A stretch of 64,000 nt of DNA from Pseudanabaena sp. M53BS1SP1A06MG (lineage in GTDB: Bacteria; Cyanobacteriota; Cyanobacteriia; Pseudanabaenales; Pseudanabaenaceae). The stretch lies in contig JADBWH010000013.1 in assembly GCA_020404105.1 (NCBI GenBank), forward strand, positions 56,716-120,715, written 5' to 3'. Position 1 is the first letter of the stretch. Every line of letters starts with the position of its first letter. Of this stretch, positions 19,036 through 27,652 are shown one piece after another. The notes below the pieces were generated by a model that saw nothing but the letters and a program-made list of their open reading frames with translations, ran no database searches and was not told where the DNA came from. The position numbers were made by a program, and so were the translations under genes.

Positions 19036-19560
19036 ATGACTAAAAAGCCAATTAAAGACCTCCCCCAAATCAACGAACGTATCAGATATCCAAAAATTCG
19101 AGTCATTGATATGGAGGGTGAGCAACTCGGCATCCTGACCCCAAAAGAAGCCTTGAAAATGGCTGAAGAAAAAGAGCTAGACCTTGTATTAGTCAGCGAC
19201 AAAGCCGATCCTCCTGTTTGTCGAATCATGGACTATGGCAAATTCAAGTTTGAGCAAGAAAAGAAGGCAAGGGAAGCTCGCAAAAAGCAACATACTTCAG
19301 ATGTCAAGGAAGTCAAGATGCGGTACAAAATTGAAGAGCATGACTATAAAGTAAGAATCAATCATGCGGAACGTTTTTTAAAAGAAGGAGACAAGGTTAA
19401 GGCAACTGTAATGTTCCGTGGACGTGAGATTCAACATGTCGATCTTGCTGAAGTCCTACTCAACCGCATGGCTAGCGACCTTGAATCTGTTGCTGAAATT
19501 CAACAATACCCAAAGCGTGAGGGTCGAAACATCACGATGTTGATGGCTCCCAAAAAGTAG
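19036..19560 (+). CDS. infC: Translation initiation factor IF-3
   Basis: IF-3 binds the 30S subunit, prevents premature 50S joining and checks the start codon. The 174-residue protein has the N-domain ([20 protein letters not shown], then [20 protein letters not shown]), a basic helical linker ([17 protein letters not shown]) and the C-domain ([18 protein letters not shown]). The ATG at 19036 gives the normal length. It has its own promoter and a terminator downstream. The leader is 107 bases from the promoter -10 and could carry autoregulation, but no structure was assigned. Confidence 0.96.
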   Translation: MTKKPIKDLPQINERIRYPKIRVIDMEGEQLGILTPKEALKMAEEKELDLVLVSDKADPPVCRIMDYGKFKFEQEKKAREARKKQHTSDVKEVKMRYKIEEHDYKVRINHAERFLKEGDKVKATVMFRGREIQHVDLAEVLLNRMASDLESVAEIQQYPKREGRNITMLMAPKK

Positions 19561-19568
19561 TTAACAGA

Positions 19569-19597
19569 AAAGACCTTAAGTTGCAAGGTCTTTTTTA
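19569..19597 (+). terminator. Rho-independent terminator of infC
   Basis: Stem AAAGACCTT with loop AAGTTGC and complement AAGGTCTTT, followed by a T-run. Confidence 0.85.
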
Positions 19598-19634
19598 TTG
19601 CTTAAGTCTATTGTGGAGTTGGTGTAGGTTGAGG

Positions 19635-20429
19635 TTAAGGACTTGGAGACTGATTTGTAGTTGTATCGGTTGAGGATGCAACTATAGGTGCTCCAACCGC
19701 ACGTAAAACCTCAACACCATTTTGCTGAAGAACTACAATTGGTGGTTCAGAATTTGTGTCAATTCTCTTGACTAAAACCCTACCATTAGAAATCAATTGA
19801 CCAGCCCTGACATTGCGAGGAGTTGGCTCATCAGTTGCTTGAATGATTGCATAGATAGTCCCTCCAATCTCAACAGTACCTGTGACGACAGTACCTTCGG
19901 CTGCTTTGGTGTCAGGTGGTACTATTTTTTTGAGTTGGGATGTTTTCACCACGATCGCCTTTTTCAAATTTGGTGGCTCTTTAGGCAATTTAGCTAAAAG
20001 TGCTTCCAACTTGGGTACTGGATTGATCACTGTACTGGTGAAAGGATCGCGGACTTGCTTAGAGTCTGTACCAATTTTCTTCTCGAGTTCTTGAATTCGA
20101 GATTTTTTATCCGTAGTGGGGATGAGGTCTTGATTCTTTTGACCAGCGATGAATGGTGTTTTAAAAGCTTCTTGGGCAGGAGTTACCGCCGCCTTTGGCG
20201 CAGTATTTGTGGTGGTTGCATCAGCAATTGTGGGTAAAGGCTTACCTTCTTCAGCAAGCTTTCTCATGGCTTCGCAATCAGTTCCTGGGGCAAATTTACC
20301 AGTTTTGGTAATACCTTGCTTTAGCTCTCTTGCTGTGCTGATCGTGCATTCGGTTGGTGTGCCCTCACTGCAAGCACTAAGGATTGTAGTAATGCTAAGA
20401 ATCACGCCAGCTAGGTAATAGATACGCAT
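19635..20429 (-). CDS. Lipoprotein with PilP-like C-terminal region
   Basis: The 264-residue protein has a lipoprotein signal (MRIYYLAGVILSITTILSAC) with the acylated cysteine at residue 20. A low-complexity Ala/Thr/Pro spacer (about 65-90) follows. The C-terminal domain has a beta-rich repeat (TVEIGGTIYAIIQATDEPTP, then IVVLQQNGVEVLRAVG). The combination of lipobox, a DPF motif and a C-terminal VLxxNGVEVxRAVG recalls pilus-assembly lipoprotein PilP, but no other pilus gene is near. The PilP link is an inference. It is otherwise a cyanobacterial lipoprotein of unknown role, convergent with infC. Confidence 0.6.
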   Translation of the reverse strand: MRIYYLAGVILSITTILSACSEGTPTECTISTARELKQGITKTGKFAPGTDCEAMRKLAEEGKPLPTIADATTTNTAPKAAVTPAQEAFKTPFIAGQKNQDLIPTTDKKSRIQELEKKIGTDSKQVRDPFTSTVINPVPKLEALLAKLPKEPPNLKKAIVVKTSQLKKIVPPDTKAAEGTVVTGTVEIGGTIYAIIQATDEPTPRNVRAGQLISNGRVLVKRIDTNSEPPIVVLQQNGVEVLRAVGAPIVASSTDTTTNQSPSP

Positions 20430-20747
20430 AAAAAAGTTCCTCTGCTGCCTACCTGTTTGTTCGGTACAGCGTCATCCGATATTGTCGATTTTGACTGCAA
20501 GATAGTAAAGCATTATGGTCATTTTGGCAATCATTAAATGGAACCTATTTTTTGTAGCGCTATTTTGCCGCATCTCAAAAAACAGATCTGAAAATAGATC
20601 CGAAAATTTGGGTGAACCTTTACTGAGTTATAGTCGATGTAAACTTGTCGCAATTTTCAAATAAGTACATACTCATTTGAAAAAAACAATCATCATTAGA
20701 GTCTTTAGTTTTTATTTTGCCTACAAAATATGAAAACTCAAATAGGA

Positions 20748-20840
20748 TATATAGCAATCCCAGATGTTTTGTGGAAGCGCACCCCTTCGGGGTGCGCTTC
20801 CACAAAACCAAAAAAACAAATGATTTAGGGATTCTATATA
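20748..20840. mobile_element. MITE-like palindromic element
   Basis: The outer inverted repeats are TATATAGCAATCCC at 20748-20761 and GGGATTCTATATA at 20828-20840. The centre is a hairpin at 20767-20807 (arm TTTTGTGGAAGCGCACCCC, loop TTC). It lies between divergent genes, so it is not a terminator of either. The rest of 20430-20887 holds nothing recognisable. Confidence 0.55.
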
Positions 20841-20887
20841 AATACTCAGATATTTGATATCCTTTATACTTTTGGTGATAGCCATTG

Positions 20888-21547
20888 ATGGAGAAAGTTG
20901 TGGATACTACATCTGAAGTTTATCAAGGTCAGTTTGGTGAGTTTACGATTACTGAGAGAGATCGTTTTGGTGTAATTGTCTATCGTAGTGCTTTGGTGAT
21001 CGCGGCGGTATGTTTTAGTGTAGGAGCGCTGTTAGTGCTACTACAGCCAAATAATCCTCAAATTCTAAATTGGTTAGCTTGGCTATATTGGGGATTTGCG
21101 CTAGGTTTAGGTGTCGCACTTTGGACGATCCATATTTATCTAGAGTCACTTCATCGGGTGTTGCAGCTATTTTGGGCGATTGGGGCGATCGCTTCGGTCG
21201 GGATCTCTTTCTATTTTCCAGAACCTTTGGCGATCGCAATTTATGATCATCCATTGGCTTTAATTGGTGTAGGTTTTATGTTTGCTGCCTTGACAGGAAT
21301 TTTTTTTAAAGAATCTTTTTGTTTTAATCGCTTTGAAACTAAATTTTTAGTCCCATTATTACCAGTATTGATTCTTGGGCATTTGGTGAGTCTTTTGCCC
21401 GTAGCGATCGAGCAAAGTTTATTAGGTACTTGGGCTGTTTTATTTATAATTTTTGCTATTCGTAAATTCGGTCAAGAAATCCCCTCAGACATTGGCGATA
21501 AATCGGTATTTGCTTATCTAAAACCCCAAAATCAACAAACAGTTTAA
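20888..21547 (+). CDS. DUF2301-type membrane protein
   Basis: The 219-residue protein has about six membrane helices and a short cytoplasmic N-terminus (VYQGQFGEFTITERDRFGV). It resembles the cyanobacterial/plant DUF2301 family of uncharacterised integral membrane proteins. ATG at 20888 is preferred over the TTG directly before it. The helices include ALVIAAVCFSVGALLVLLQP and HPLALIGVGFMFAALTGIFF. No enzymatic motif is visible and the role is unknown. It is monocistronic, downstream of a palindromic element. Confidence 0.7.
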   Translation: MEKVVDTTSEVYQGQFGEFTITERDRFGVIVYRSALVIAAVCFSVGALLVLLQPNNPQILNWLAWLYWGFALGLGVALWTIHIYLESLHRVLQLFWAIGAIASVGISFYFPEPLAIAIYDHPLALIGVGFMFAALTGIFFKESFCFNRFETKFLVPLLPVLILGHLVSLLPVAIEQSLLGTWAVLFIIFAIRKFGQEIPSDIGDKSVFAYLKPQNQQTV

Positions 21548-21689
21548 TATCGATTTTGAGTTTTCATTGGTTAATCGTTCAAGCTAAACCCCATGTAGAG
21601 CAATATATTCAGTAATCGGAACACCAGTGGTTGTTTATAGGGTATGACAACTTAGATACAAGATTTATGCTGTTATCGATTGGTGTTGA

Positions 21690-21812
21690 GATTATTCTGC
21701 GACCTGTCCAGAGTTAAATTTTGTTTCTTCTTATGGTGATAGTCGAGAGGATGCTATATCTAACCTAAAAGAAGCCATTTCGCTAATGCTAGAGCCTTTG
21801 CCAGATCATTAA
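21690..21812 (+). pseudogene. HicB-like antitoxin fragment
   Basis: A frame without start, following a stop codon at 21687-21689, reads DYSATCPELNFVSSYGDSRE, then DAISNLKEAISLMLEPLPDH and a stop at 21812. CPEL...YGDSxEDAxxNLKEAIxLMLE is the conserved half of HicB-family antitoxins. The N-terminal strand is missing and no HicA toxin gene was found nearby. It lies in the 325-base gap before the methyltransferase gene; the rest of that gap shows nothing else. Confidence 0.6.
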
Positions 21813-21872
21813 AGGCAATCGAGAAGCAGTCTGGTATTAATTTTTCATAGATACTTATTCATAGATACTTAA

Positions 21873-22568
21873 ATGAATAAAGCTTTTACTTCTCAAACGG
21901 ATGAATGGACAGAGGCGATCGCCCCTGTACAGCAGCGCTATGATCGCGAATATCGCAATGAAGCGTTTGATTTACCCGCAGAGGTGGAGTCGATGCCACT
22001 ATTTCGAGAATGGGTGAGTCATACACTAGCGGGTAAAATTGCCTCGCCTTTTTGGGAATTAGCGCAATTTCAGAAAAATCAACGTTGTTTAGATATTGGC
22101 TGTGGGGTGAGCTTTTTAATTTATCCTTGGCGGGATTGGGAAGTGTATTTTTATGGACAAGAAGTGAGTTTTGTGGCAAAGGATGCCCTCAATTCTAGGG
22201 GGTCACAACTTAACTCAAAATTATTTAAAGGCGTGCAGCATGGAGCCGCCCACAAGTTAAATTATGAAAATGCTACTTTTGATCGCGTAATTGCGACGGG
22301 GTTTAGTTGCTATTACCCTCTTAAATATTGGAAATTAGTATTACAGGAAGTAAAACGGGTATTAAAGCCCAACGGGGTATTGATTTTTGATGCGATCGCC
22401 CCCGATTTGGAGTTTGCTGAAAATTGGGCGATTTTAGAAACCTATTTAGGCGCAGAAGTATTTCTCACTCCGCTTAGCGAATTTACCGAGCTAGTGCAGT
22501 CGATGGGTGGCAAAATTACTGCGAAAAAAGATGGGTTGCTATTTTCGATGTATCGCGTTCAGTGGTAG
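21873..22568 (+). CDS. Class I SAM-dependent methyltransferase
   Basis: The 231-residue protein has the SAM-binding motif I CLDIGCGVSFLIYPW at about 75-89. The acidic residue after strand 2 follows (FYGQEVSFVAKDAL), then the motif around FDRVIATGFSCYYPL and VKRVLKPNGVLIFDAI. The acceptor is unknown. Homologues occur across cyanobacteria. It is on the same strand as the small gene at 22618, 49 bases apart. Confidence 0.75.
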   Translation: MNKAFTSQTDEWTEAIAPVQQRYDREYRNEAFDLPAEVESMPLFREWVSHTLAGKIASPFWELAQFQKNQRCLDIGCGVSFLIYPWRDWEVYFYGQEVSFVAKDALNSRGSQLNSKLFKGVQHGAAHKLNYENATFDRVIATGFSCYYPLKYWKLVLQEVKRVLKPNGVLIFDAIAPDLEFAENWAILETYLGAEVFLTPLSEFTELVQSMGGKITAKKDGLLFSMYRVQW

Positions 22569-22617
22569 TTTGGTGAAACTTGCGTAGCAAGTCACTGCAA
22601 ATTTTACAGGTTAGATT

Positions 22618-22905
22618 ATGTCTGATAATTCTTCAACAACGGGTGCTGATGCGATTGATGTGGCGATCGCCAAAGGTATTGACTTTGATGGCACACCCAT
22701 CGATCCCAAAAAGTTGGATCTTTACAACAGTGTGATGTCCCTAGAAGCTGGTCGTCAACGCAGTGGTGTAACTAATACAATGCGATCGCGCATTGTTCGT
22801 ATTGGCGCAAAGCATATTCCTCAAGATGAGCTAAATCAAAAATTGTTGGATGCAGGCTTTGCCCCACTCAAAGATAAAGATATTGCTTACTACTACAACA
22901 AGTAA
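22618..22905 (+). CDS. Small conserved cyanobacterial protein, DUF4090-like
   Basis: A 95-residue soluble protein. The pattern GADAIDVAIAKGIDFDGTPI, then RQRSGVTNTMRSRIVRIGAK and HIPQDELNQKLLDAGF, matches the small cyanobacterial family I recall as DUF4090. No catalytic residues or membrane segments are seen. Function is unknown. It probably shares a transcript with the preceding methyltransferase. Confidence 0.7.
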   Translation: MSDNSSTTGADAIDVAIAKGIDFDGTPIDPKKLDLYNSVMSLEAGRQRSGVTNTMRSRIVRIGAKHIPQDELNQKLLDAGFAPLKDKDIAYYYNK

Positions 22906-23022
22906 GTATAAAATTACAGCGCAAGTTACAGCGCAATGCCCTGTAACTTGTAAAACTATAGCAATGCAAGTTTTTGGCATATCTAATCAGATTTTGGGCA
23001 TAATTGTTAACACGCAAACTTG

Positions 23023-23529
23023 ATGCTCAAAATGATTAGTTATTGGCAAGCTATACCCAAAATTTTTATCACAGCATTATTGCTGCTGGGCATAGGCGAA
23101 TGGATTAATCTAGATGTAAAGTCCCAGTCCCGTAGTAATTACGTCAGCAATCGCGATATTCAAATTTTAAAGCGATCAGGCAAACGTTGGATTGAGATTA
23201 ATCGGCGGAGTCAGACTCTGATTGCATGGCAAGGAAACAGAGCCGTATATTCGGTGATTGTCTCTACGGGTAAAGCTGCGACACCTACACCTGCGGGTGT
23301 TTTTAAAATTCAGGCAAAGTATCCCACCGCCAGAATGCAAGGGGAAGATTACAACGTTCCTGATGTGCCTCATGTGATGTACTACAGTGGCAACTACGCC
23401 ATTCATGGGGCATATTGGCATCGCAGCTTTGGTATCCCGATCAGTCACGGCTGCACCAATGTTGCCCCAGATCATGCTGCATGGCTCTATAGTTGGGCTT
23501 CTGTAGGGACAACTGTGGTTGTACGTTAG
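23023..23529 (+). CDS. L,D-transpeptidase (YkuD domain), secreted
   Basis: The 168-residue protein has an N-terminal membrane/signal segment (IPKIFITALLLLGIGEWI) and a YkuD catalytic domain. The domain shows NYAIHGAYWH and the active-site motif ISHGCTNV with the catalytic cysteine near residue 143. Family members cross-link peptidoglycan peptides 3-3 or attach proteins to the wall in the periplasm. ATG at 23023 is chosen over the TTG at 23020; another ATG at 23032 is also possible. It stands alone between DUF4090 and psaE. Confidence 0.85.
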   Translation: MLKMISYWQAIPKIFITALLLLGIGEWINLDVKSQSRSNYVSNRDIQILKRSGKRWIEINRRSQTLIAWQGNRAVYSVIVSTGKAATPTPAGVFKIQAKYPTARMQGEDYNVPDVPHVMYYSGNYAIHGAYWHRSFGIPISHGCTNVAPDHAAWLYSWASVGTTVVVR

Positions 23530-23676
23530 CAAAAGGGGATGCTAAGCATCTCCTCTTGCTAAATAAAACTTAACGCATTAGAAATAGACAGAGGAGATCG
23601 CATCACAGTAACCTAGAAACGATATCTGTAATCATTTTATTTTCAAATTACAGTCTTTAGGAATAAGGATAAACCT

Positions 23677-23868
23677 ATGGCAGTTCAACGCGGTTCTAAG
23701 GTTCGCATTTTGCGTAAAGAGTCCTACTGGTATCGTGAAGTCGGTACTGTAGCTTCTGTTGATAAGAGCGGCATCATTTACCCAGTGATCGTTCGTTTCG
23801 ATAGCGTCAATTACTCCAATGTCGCAACCAACAACTTTGCGATCGATGAAGTTGAAGAAGTCGCTTAG
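23677..23868 (+). CDS. psaE: Photosystem I reaction centre subunit IV
   Basis: PsaE is a peripheral stromal-side subunit of photosystem I that helps ferredoxin docking and cyclic electron flow. The 63-residue protein is an SH3-like fold: [20 protein letters not shown], then [20 protein letters not shown]. The length and sequence are typical. A strong hairpin terminator follows at once, so it is monocistronic. AAGGAT just upstream of the ATG acts as ribosome-binding site. Confidence 0.96.
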   Translation: MAVQRGSKVRILRKESYWYREVGTVASVDKSGIIYPVIVRFDSVNYSNVATNNFAIDEVEEVA

Positions 23869-23876
23869 ATTCTTCT

Positions 23877-23919
23877 AAAAAAGGTAAAATTTCTGCTACG
23901 CAGAAATTTTACCTTTTTT
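23877..23919 (+). terminator. Terminator of psaE
   Basis: Twenty-base stem starting AAAAAAGGTAAAATTTCTGC, loop TAC, complement ending in a T-run. Confidence 0.9.
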
Positions 23920-23927
23920 AGTAAGTA

Positions 23928-24791
23928 ATGCCTGAGTTACCAGAAGTTGAGACAGTTCTAATTGGTTTAAATGAAAGTACGCTGGGTTGGCAGATAGAAG
24001 GTGGTGACGTGTTGCTGCCCCGTGCGATCGCCTATCCTGATAGTCCACAAGCTTTTTTAGATGCGCTGACAGGTGCAGAATTTATTGAATGGAAGCGACG
24101 GGGAAAATATTTAATTGCAAAATTATCTCAGGGTAATCAACTCGGTGTCCATTTACGAATGACGGGGAGTTTGCTCTGGTGCGATCGCGATACTACCCTA
24201 GGGAAACATACGCGAGTAAGACTGTTTTTAAAGGAAAAAGGGAAAAAGGAAAAAATTTCAGGTCAGAAGGAATTGCGGTTTGATGATCAGCGTACATTTG
24301 GAAAAGTGTGGTGGGTTCCACCTGATCATGCGACCGAATCAATTATTACGGGGTTACAGAAGTTAGGTTTAGAACCTTTTGATCAAGAATTTACGCCTGA
24401 GCATTTAGCGACCAAACTGAGACGTAGTAGTCGCCCAATTAAAACGGTACTGCTCGATCAAGAGACTGTGGCAGGGATTGGCAATATTTATGCGGATGAG
24501 TCACTATTTCTTGGCAAAATTCATCCTCAAAAAGCCGCAAATTCTCTTAGTTCAGAACAAGTTAAGGCTTTGCATCAAGGAATTATTAGATCGCTTAGTG
24601 ATGGGATTGCTAAGGGGGGGACAACTTTTAGCTCGTTCCAGAATGTGGCGGGACTAAAGGGCAATTACATTGATACGGCTTGGGTATTTCGGCGCACTGG
24701 ACAGCCATGTAATGTTTGTGGAACGGTCATTTCTCGAATTAAGCTTGGTGGAAGAGCGACGCATTTTTGTGCTCAATGCCAGAGCTTATAG
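23928..24791 (+). CDS. mutM: Formamidopyrimidine-DNA glycosylase
   Basis: MutM/Fpg removes 8-oxoguanine and Fapy lesions and cuts the abasic site. The protein has 287 residues and starts MPELPEVETV, with the catalytic Pro2 and Glu3. The helix-two-turn-helix region has QETVAGIGNIYADESLF. A four-cysteine zinc finger closes the protein (CNVCGTVISRIKLGGRATHF, then CAQCQ). The start is nine bases after the psaE terminator. It is convergent with the flavodiiron gene, separated by a shared terminator. Confidence 0.95.
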   Translation: MPELPEVETVLIGLNESTLGWQIEGGDVLLPRAIAYPDSPQAFLDALTGAEFIEWKRRGKYLIAKLSQGNQLGVHLRMTGSLLWCDRDTTLGKHTRVRLFLKEKGKKEKISGQKELRFDDQRTFGKVWWVPPDHATESIITGLQKLGLEPFDQEFTPEHLATKLRRSSRPIKTVLLDQETVAGIGNIYADESLFLGKIHPQKAANSLSSEQVKALHQGIIRSLSDGIAKGGTTFSSFQNVAGLKGNYIDTAWVFRRTGQPCNVCGTVISRIKLGGRATHFCAQCQSL

Positions 24792-24811
24792 ATAGACGTT
24801 TCATGCTTCTT

Positions 24812-24856
24812 TTACTAAAAAAAGAGCCGCACTTTGTGCGGCTCTTTTTTTAGTAA
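24812..24856. terminator. Bidirectional terminator between mutM and flv1
   Basis: The palindrome has arms TTACTAAAAAAAGAGCCGCA and its complement around a short loop, with A/T tracts on both sides. It overlaps the flv1 stop codon. Confidence 0.9.
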
Positions 24857-26562
24857 TTACTAGCTGTCTTGCGGTGATGGATTGCGGTTAAACCGTTAGA
24901 TTGCAACAGCTTGCCATTTTCGACGATCGCATAGATTAGCCAGTGATCGCCACATTCCATTCTTTGGGCAACACGGCATTCTAAATATGCCAAGCCATCG
25001 GGCAAAATCAAGCCGCCTTCGGTTGCTTCTACTGGCACATCCACAAAGCGATCTTCTCCAGGAGCAAATTTTTTCATGAAGTGTTTCCGCAGTTGTTTAC
25101 CCTGCTCAAGGATATTCAAAACAAAGTGATCGCCTTCGTGCATATAGGACTCGATCGCCCGATCCTTCGCCACTGCAACGGTAATTCCAGGCGGATTAAA
25201 GGTCGCCTGAGATACCCATGAAGCAAGCATAGCCGTAGAAATTTCTCCGCGTTTAACCGTCAAGACACAGAGGGAACCGACAATGCGACCAACGGCTTGC
25301 TCAACAGTACTGCCTGGGTTTAAGGTAGTGCGAACTTTTTTTGCTCTCTTGAGGGTTTGAGCAAAATCTGTACCTGTTTCTTCACAAATTTGCAAAGTAG
25401 CTTCGGTAGGGGTGAACTTGATCCGAATTGGCTCGAAAGCAAGGGTATAGCCTGCGTCCTTAAGTTTGCCAGCAATAATATCTACTGCTTCACCACTCCA
25501 GCCATAGGAACCAAATACCCCTGCTTGATAGCTTTTCGTGGCTGTCGATAGAACGATACCGAGAGCAGTTTGGACTTGGGTGGGTAAATGTCCGCCTAAA
25601 GTCGGTGAACCAATCAAGAATCCCGATGATTTTTCGATCGCTGCTTTAATCTCTTCTGGTTCTGCACTTTCGCAGTTAATTAACTCAACGGCAACCCCTG
25701 CCTTAGTAATGCCCCTTGCTAGAGCATTAGCGATCGTTGTGGTGTTGCCATAGGCGGAGGCAAAGAGCAGGGCTACGGAAATATTTTGTTGCCTTTGATT
25801 TTCGCTCCATTGACGATAGAGATTGATCAGCTCATGCAATCCGTGACGCAGCATCGGTCCATGACCTGGTGCATAAAAATTTACAGGTACACCATAGAAC
25901 TTATCGAGGGCAGCTTCCACCTGGCGGACTTGGTTTGCCATCGTGCTATCAAAGTAATAGCGGCGATCACCTAAGAGTTGACTCCAGCCTTCATCAAAAA
26001 CCTGATCGCCACAGACATGAGCGCCAAAAAACTTGTCAGTATATAAAATCTGCGTTTTGGTGTCGTAGGTGCAAAGCTCATCGGGATGGCGTGGGGTAGA
26101 TGTAGGAATAAATTTGAGAATATGACCTTTACCGAGATCAAGGATCTCTTCACCGCGTACCACTTGAATTTTGAGCTTATCGCCGTAGGTTTCCTCTAAA
26201 CTCTGACGTAAAGCGATCGCCCCTGGATTCGTACAGATAAAGGTGAGACGGTTATTAATTTCTAGTAAAGCTTTGAGAGTGTCGATGCGGTTTTTGTTAA
26301 CGTGCCCCAGAACCACATAACTAATATCGAGAATATTAATTCGCTTGCGTAACTCATCTAGATAAATCTCCGTAAATGTTCCTCCAGGGGGATCGATTAG
26401 CGCTTGCAAGTTCCCTTGAATTAAGAATGAATTGGCTGTCGTTCCTTTTTCTAATGCATATTCGATTTCAAATCTCAGGCGATTCCAACTGCGCGATCGC
26501 AGGGCATAGGTTTCATCAGCAATGTAAATTACCTGTACATCGCGGGGTTTAGTTGTAGTCAC
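24850..26562 (-). CDS. flv1: Flavodiiron protein, Flv1 type with non-canonical metal site
   Basis: Cyanobacterial class C flavodiiron proteins reduce oxygen to water with photosynthetic electrons and protect photosystem I in changing light. The protein has the metallo-beta-lactamase-like domain (residues 1 to about 250), flavodoxin domain (VALLFASAYGNTTTIANALA) and C-terminal flavin reductase domain (GRIVGSLCVLTVKRGEISTA). The diiron motif HxExDH reads HVNKNR, so the ligands Glu, Asp and His are replaced. This is a mark of Flv1/Flv2 rather than Flv3/Flv4, and the C-terminal TAIHHRK favours Flv1. GTG at 26562 follows a GGAG and is preferred over the TTG five codons earlier. No flv3 partner is in the window. 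Confidence 0.82.
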   Translation of the reverse strand: MTTTKPRDVQVIYIADETYALRSRSWNRLRFEIEYALEKGTTANSFLIQGNLQALIDPPGGTFTEIYLDELRKRINILDISYVVLGHVNKNRIDTLKALLEINNRLTFICTNPGAIALRQSLEETYGDKLKIQVVRGEEILDLGKGHILKFIPTSTPRHPDELCTYDTKTQILYTDKFFGAHVCGDQVFDEGWSQLLGDRRYYFDSTMANQVRQVEAALDKFYGVPVNFYAPGHGPMLRHGLHELINLYRQWSENQRQQNISVALLFASAYGNTTTIANALARGITKAGVAVELINCESAEPEEIKAAIEKSSGFLIGSPTLGGHLPTQVQTALGIVLSTATKSYQAGVFGSYGWSGEAVDIIAGKLKDAGYTLAFEPIRIKFTPTEATLQICEETGTDFAQTLKRAKKVRTTLNPGSTVEQAVGRIVGSLCVLTVKRGEISTAMLASWVSQATFNPPGITVAVAKDRAIESYMHEGDHFVLNILEQGKQLRKHFMKKFAPGEDRFVDVPVEATEGGLILPDGLAYLECRVAQRMECGDHWLIYAIVENGKLLQSNGLTAIHHRKTASNY

Positions 26563-26775
26563 GATCGCGGTCTCCAAAATTCTAGACTATTGTTTCTAGT
26601 TTACTGACAGTTGGGAACTACCGACCATTACAAAAGCCGATTGCATTAATAAACCTTATTGATATGTAGCATCTGCTGATACAAGTCCTTGCCATAAATC
26701 GTTACAGTCTTTGGTCGCCAGATCAGGCAAGATCTATTTCTAAAATCTCTCAAAACTGATTAGGAAAAATCAACC

Positions 26776-27138
26776 ATGTCAACTCAAGATACAGGTTGCT
26801 CCATTGCGCCCTATTTCAAAATTCCTGAAGGTAAGCTAGACGAGTTTAAGTCGATCTGCGATCGCTTTACAACTCAAACTAAAACCGAACCCAAATGCCT
26901 GTATTACGGTTTTAGCTTTTTTGAAAATATTGCCCATTGCCGCGAAGCCTACGAAGATGCTGAGGCTCTGTTGTTTCATCTGCAAAATGTAGATAGCATT
27001 TTGCAGGAAGCCCTTCAAGTTGCCGAACTTATTCGTTTAGAAATTCATGGATGTGAATCAGAACTAGCCAAGCTCCGAGAACCATTAGCTCTTTTCAATG
27101 CTCAGTTTTTTGTCCTCGAATATGGATTTCGCAACTAA
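26776..27138 (+). CDS. Small ABM-like dimeric alpha/beta barrel protein
   Basis: The 120-residue protein looks like an antibiotic-biosynthesis-monooxygenase/dabb-type fold (APYFKIPEGKLDEFKSICDR, then CLYYGFSFFENIAHCREAYE, then LLFHLQNV). Such proteins often act as homodimers and many have no known substrate. There is no signal peptide. Five cysteines are scattered without a metal motif. It is divergent from flv1. An ATG with AGGAAAAA upstream supports the start. Confidence 0.55.
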   Translation: MSTQDTGCSIAPYFKIPEGKLDEFKSICDRFTTQTKTEPKCLYYGFSFFENIAHCREAYEDAEALLFHLQNVDSILQEALQVAELIRLEIHGCESELAKLREPLALFNAQFFVLEYGFRN

Positions 27139-27144
27139 TTAATT

Positions 27145-27237
27145 TAGGACTTACGCAAACCGAACGAATTTCTTAGGATTGAGGCAGATGTAGTGCGGGC
27201 AAAGCCCGCACTACATCTACCCAATGCGTAATTCCTA
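27145..27237. mobile_element. MITE-like palindromic element upstream of ppsA
   Basis: The ends are TAGGACTTACGCAAACC at 27145-27161 and, inverted, TAGGAATTACGCATTGG at 27221-27237. The centre is a perfect hairpin at 27186-27218 (AGATGTAGTGCGGGC, loop AAA). It starts seven bases after the stop of the preceding gene. Confidence 0.6.
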
Positions 27238-27652
27238 ATTTGGTTTAAAAATTAGCGGAGAAGTCGGTGTTCCTATTCTCACTAAAGCCTCATCTGAAAG
27301 CAACTTCGAGATCTCTGTCAAATGCAAATTCCCACAAAAAACAACTCCCTCTCCAACTGTTAATTAATCTTCACAACCATCAACCAAGAGAGAATGTCAA
27401 CCTTTGCGAAGCTTAGTTAATAAATGTAATGGCTCACAAATTTGATGCTTTTACAGTAGATATAATTAGAAAATAAAAAGGTTCTCTATAGGCTATCTAT
27501 ACCTTAAAATCCCGAATTTGTAGGACTTAGAAAATAGGTTCTAATGCGTTCTAAAGCATTAAGTTATCGAAAACTCCTATGTGGGATTAAAGGCTTCAAA
27601 CTCAATCCTTGAATTAATCTAATCATTAATTTGGTTAGGGAGTTAAATCATT
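27238..27652 (+). other. Non-coding region upstream of ppsA
   Basis: 415 bases without a credible gene. It is A/T-rich and should contain the ppsA promoter and leader. No repeat, operator or RNA element was recognised. Confidence 0.4.

Noticed and set aside
20620..20811. 63-codon minus-strand frame
   Set aside because: Its first codons are encoded by the hairpin element and the rest shows no protein pattern.
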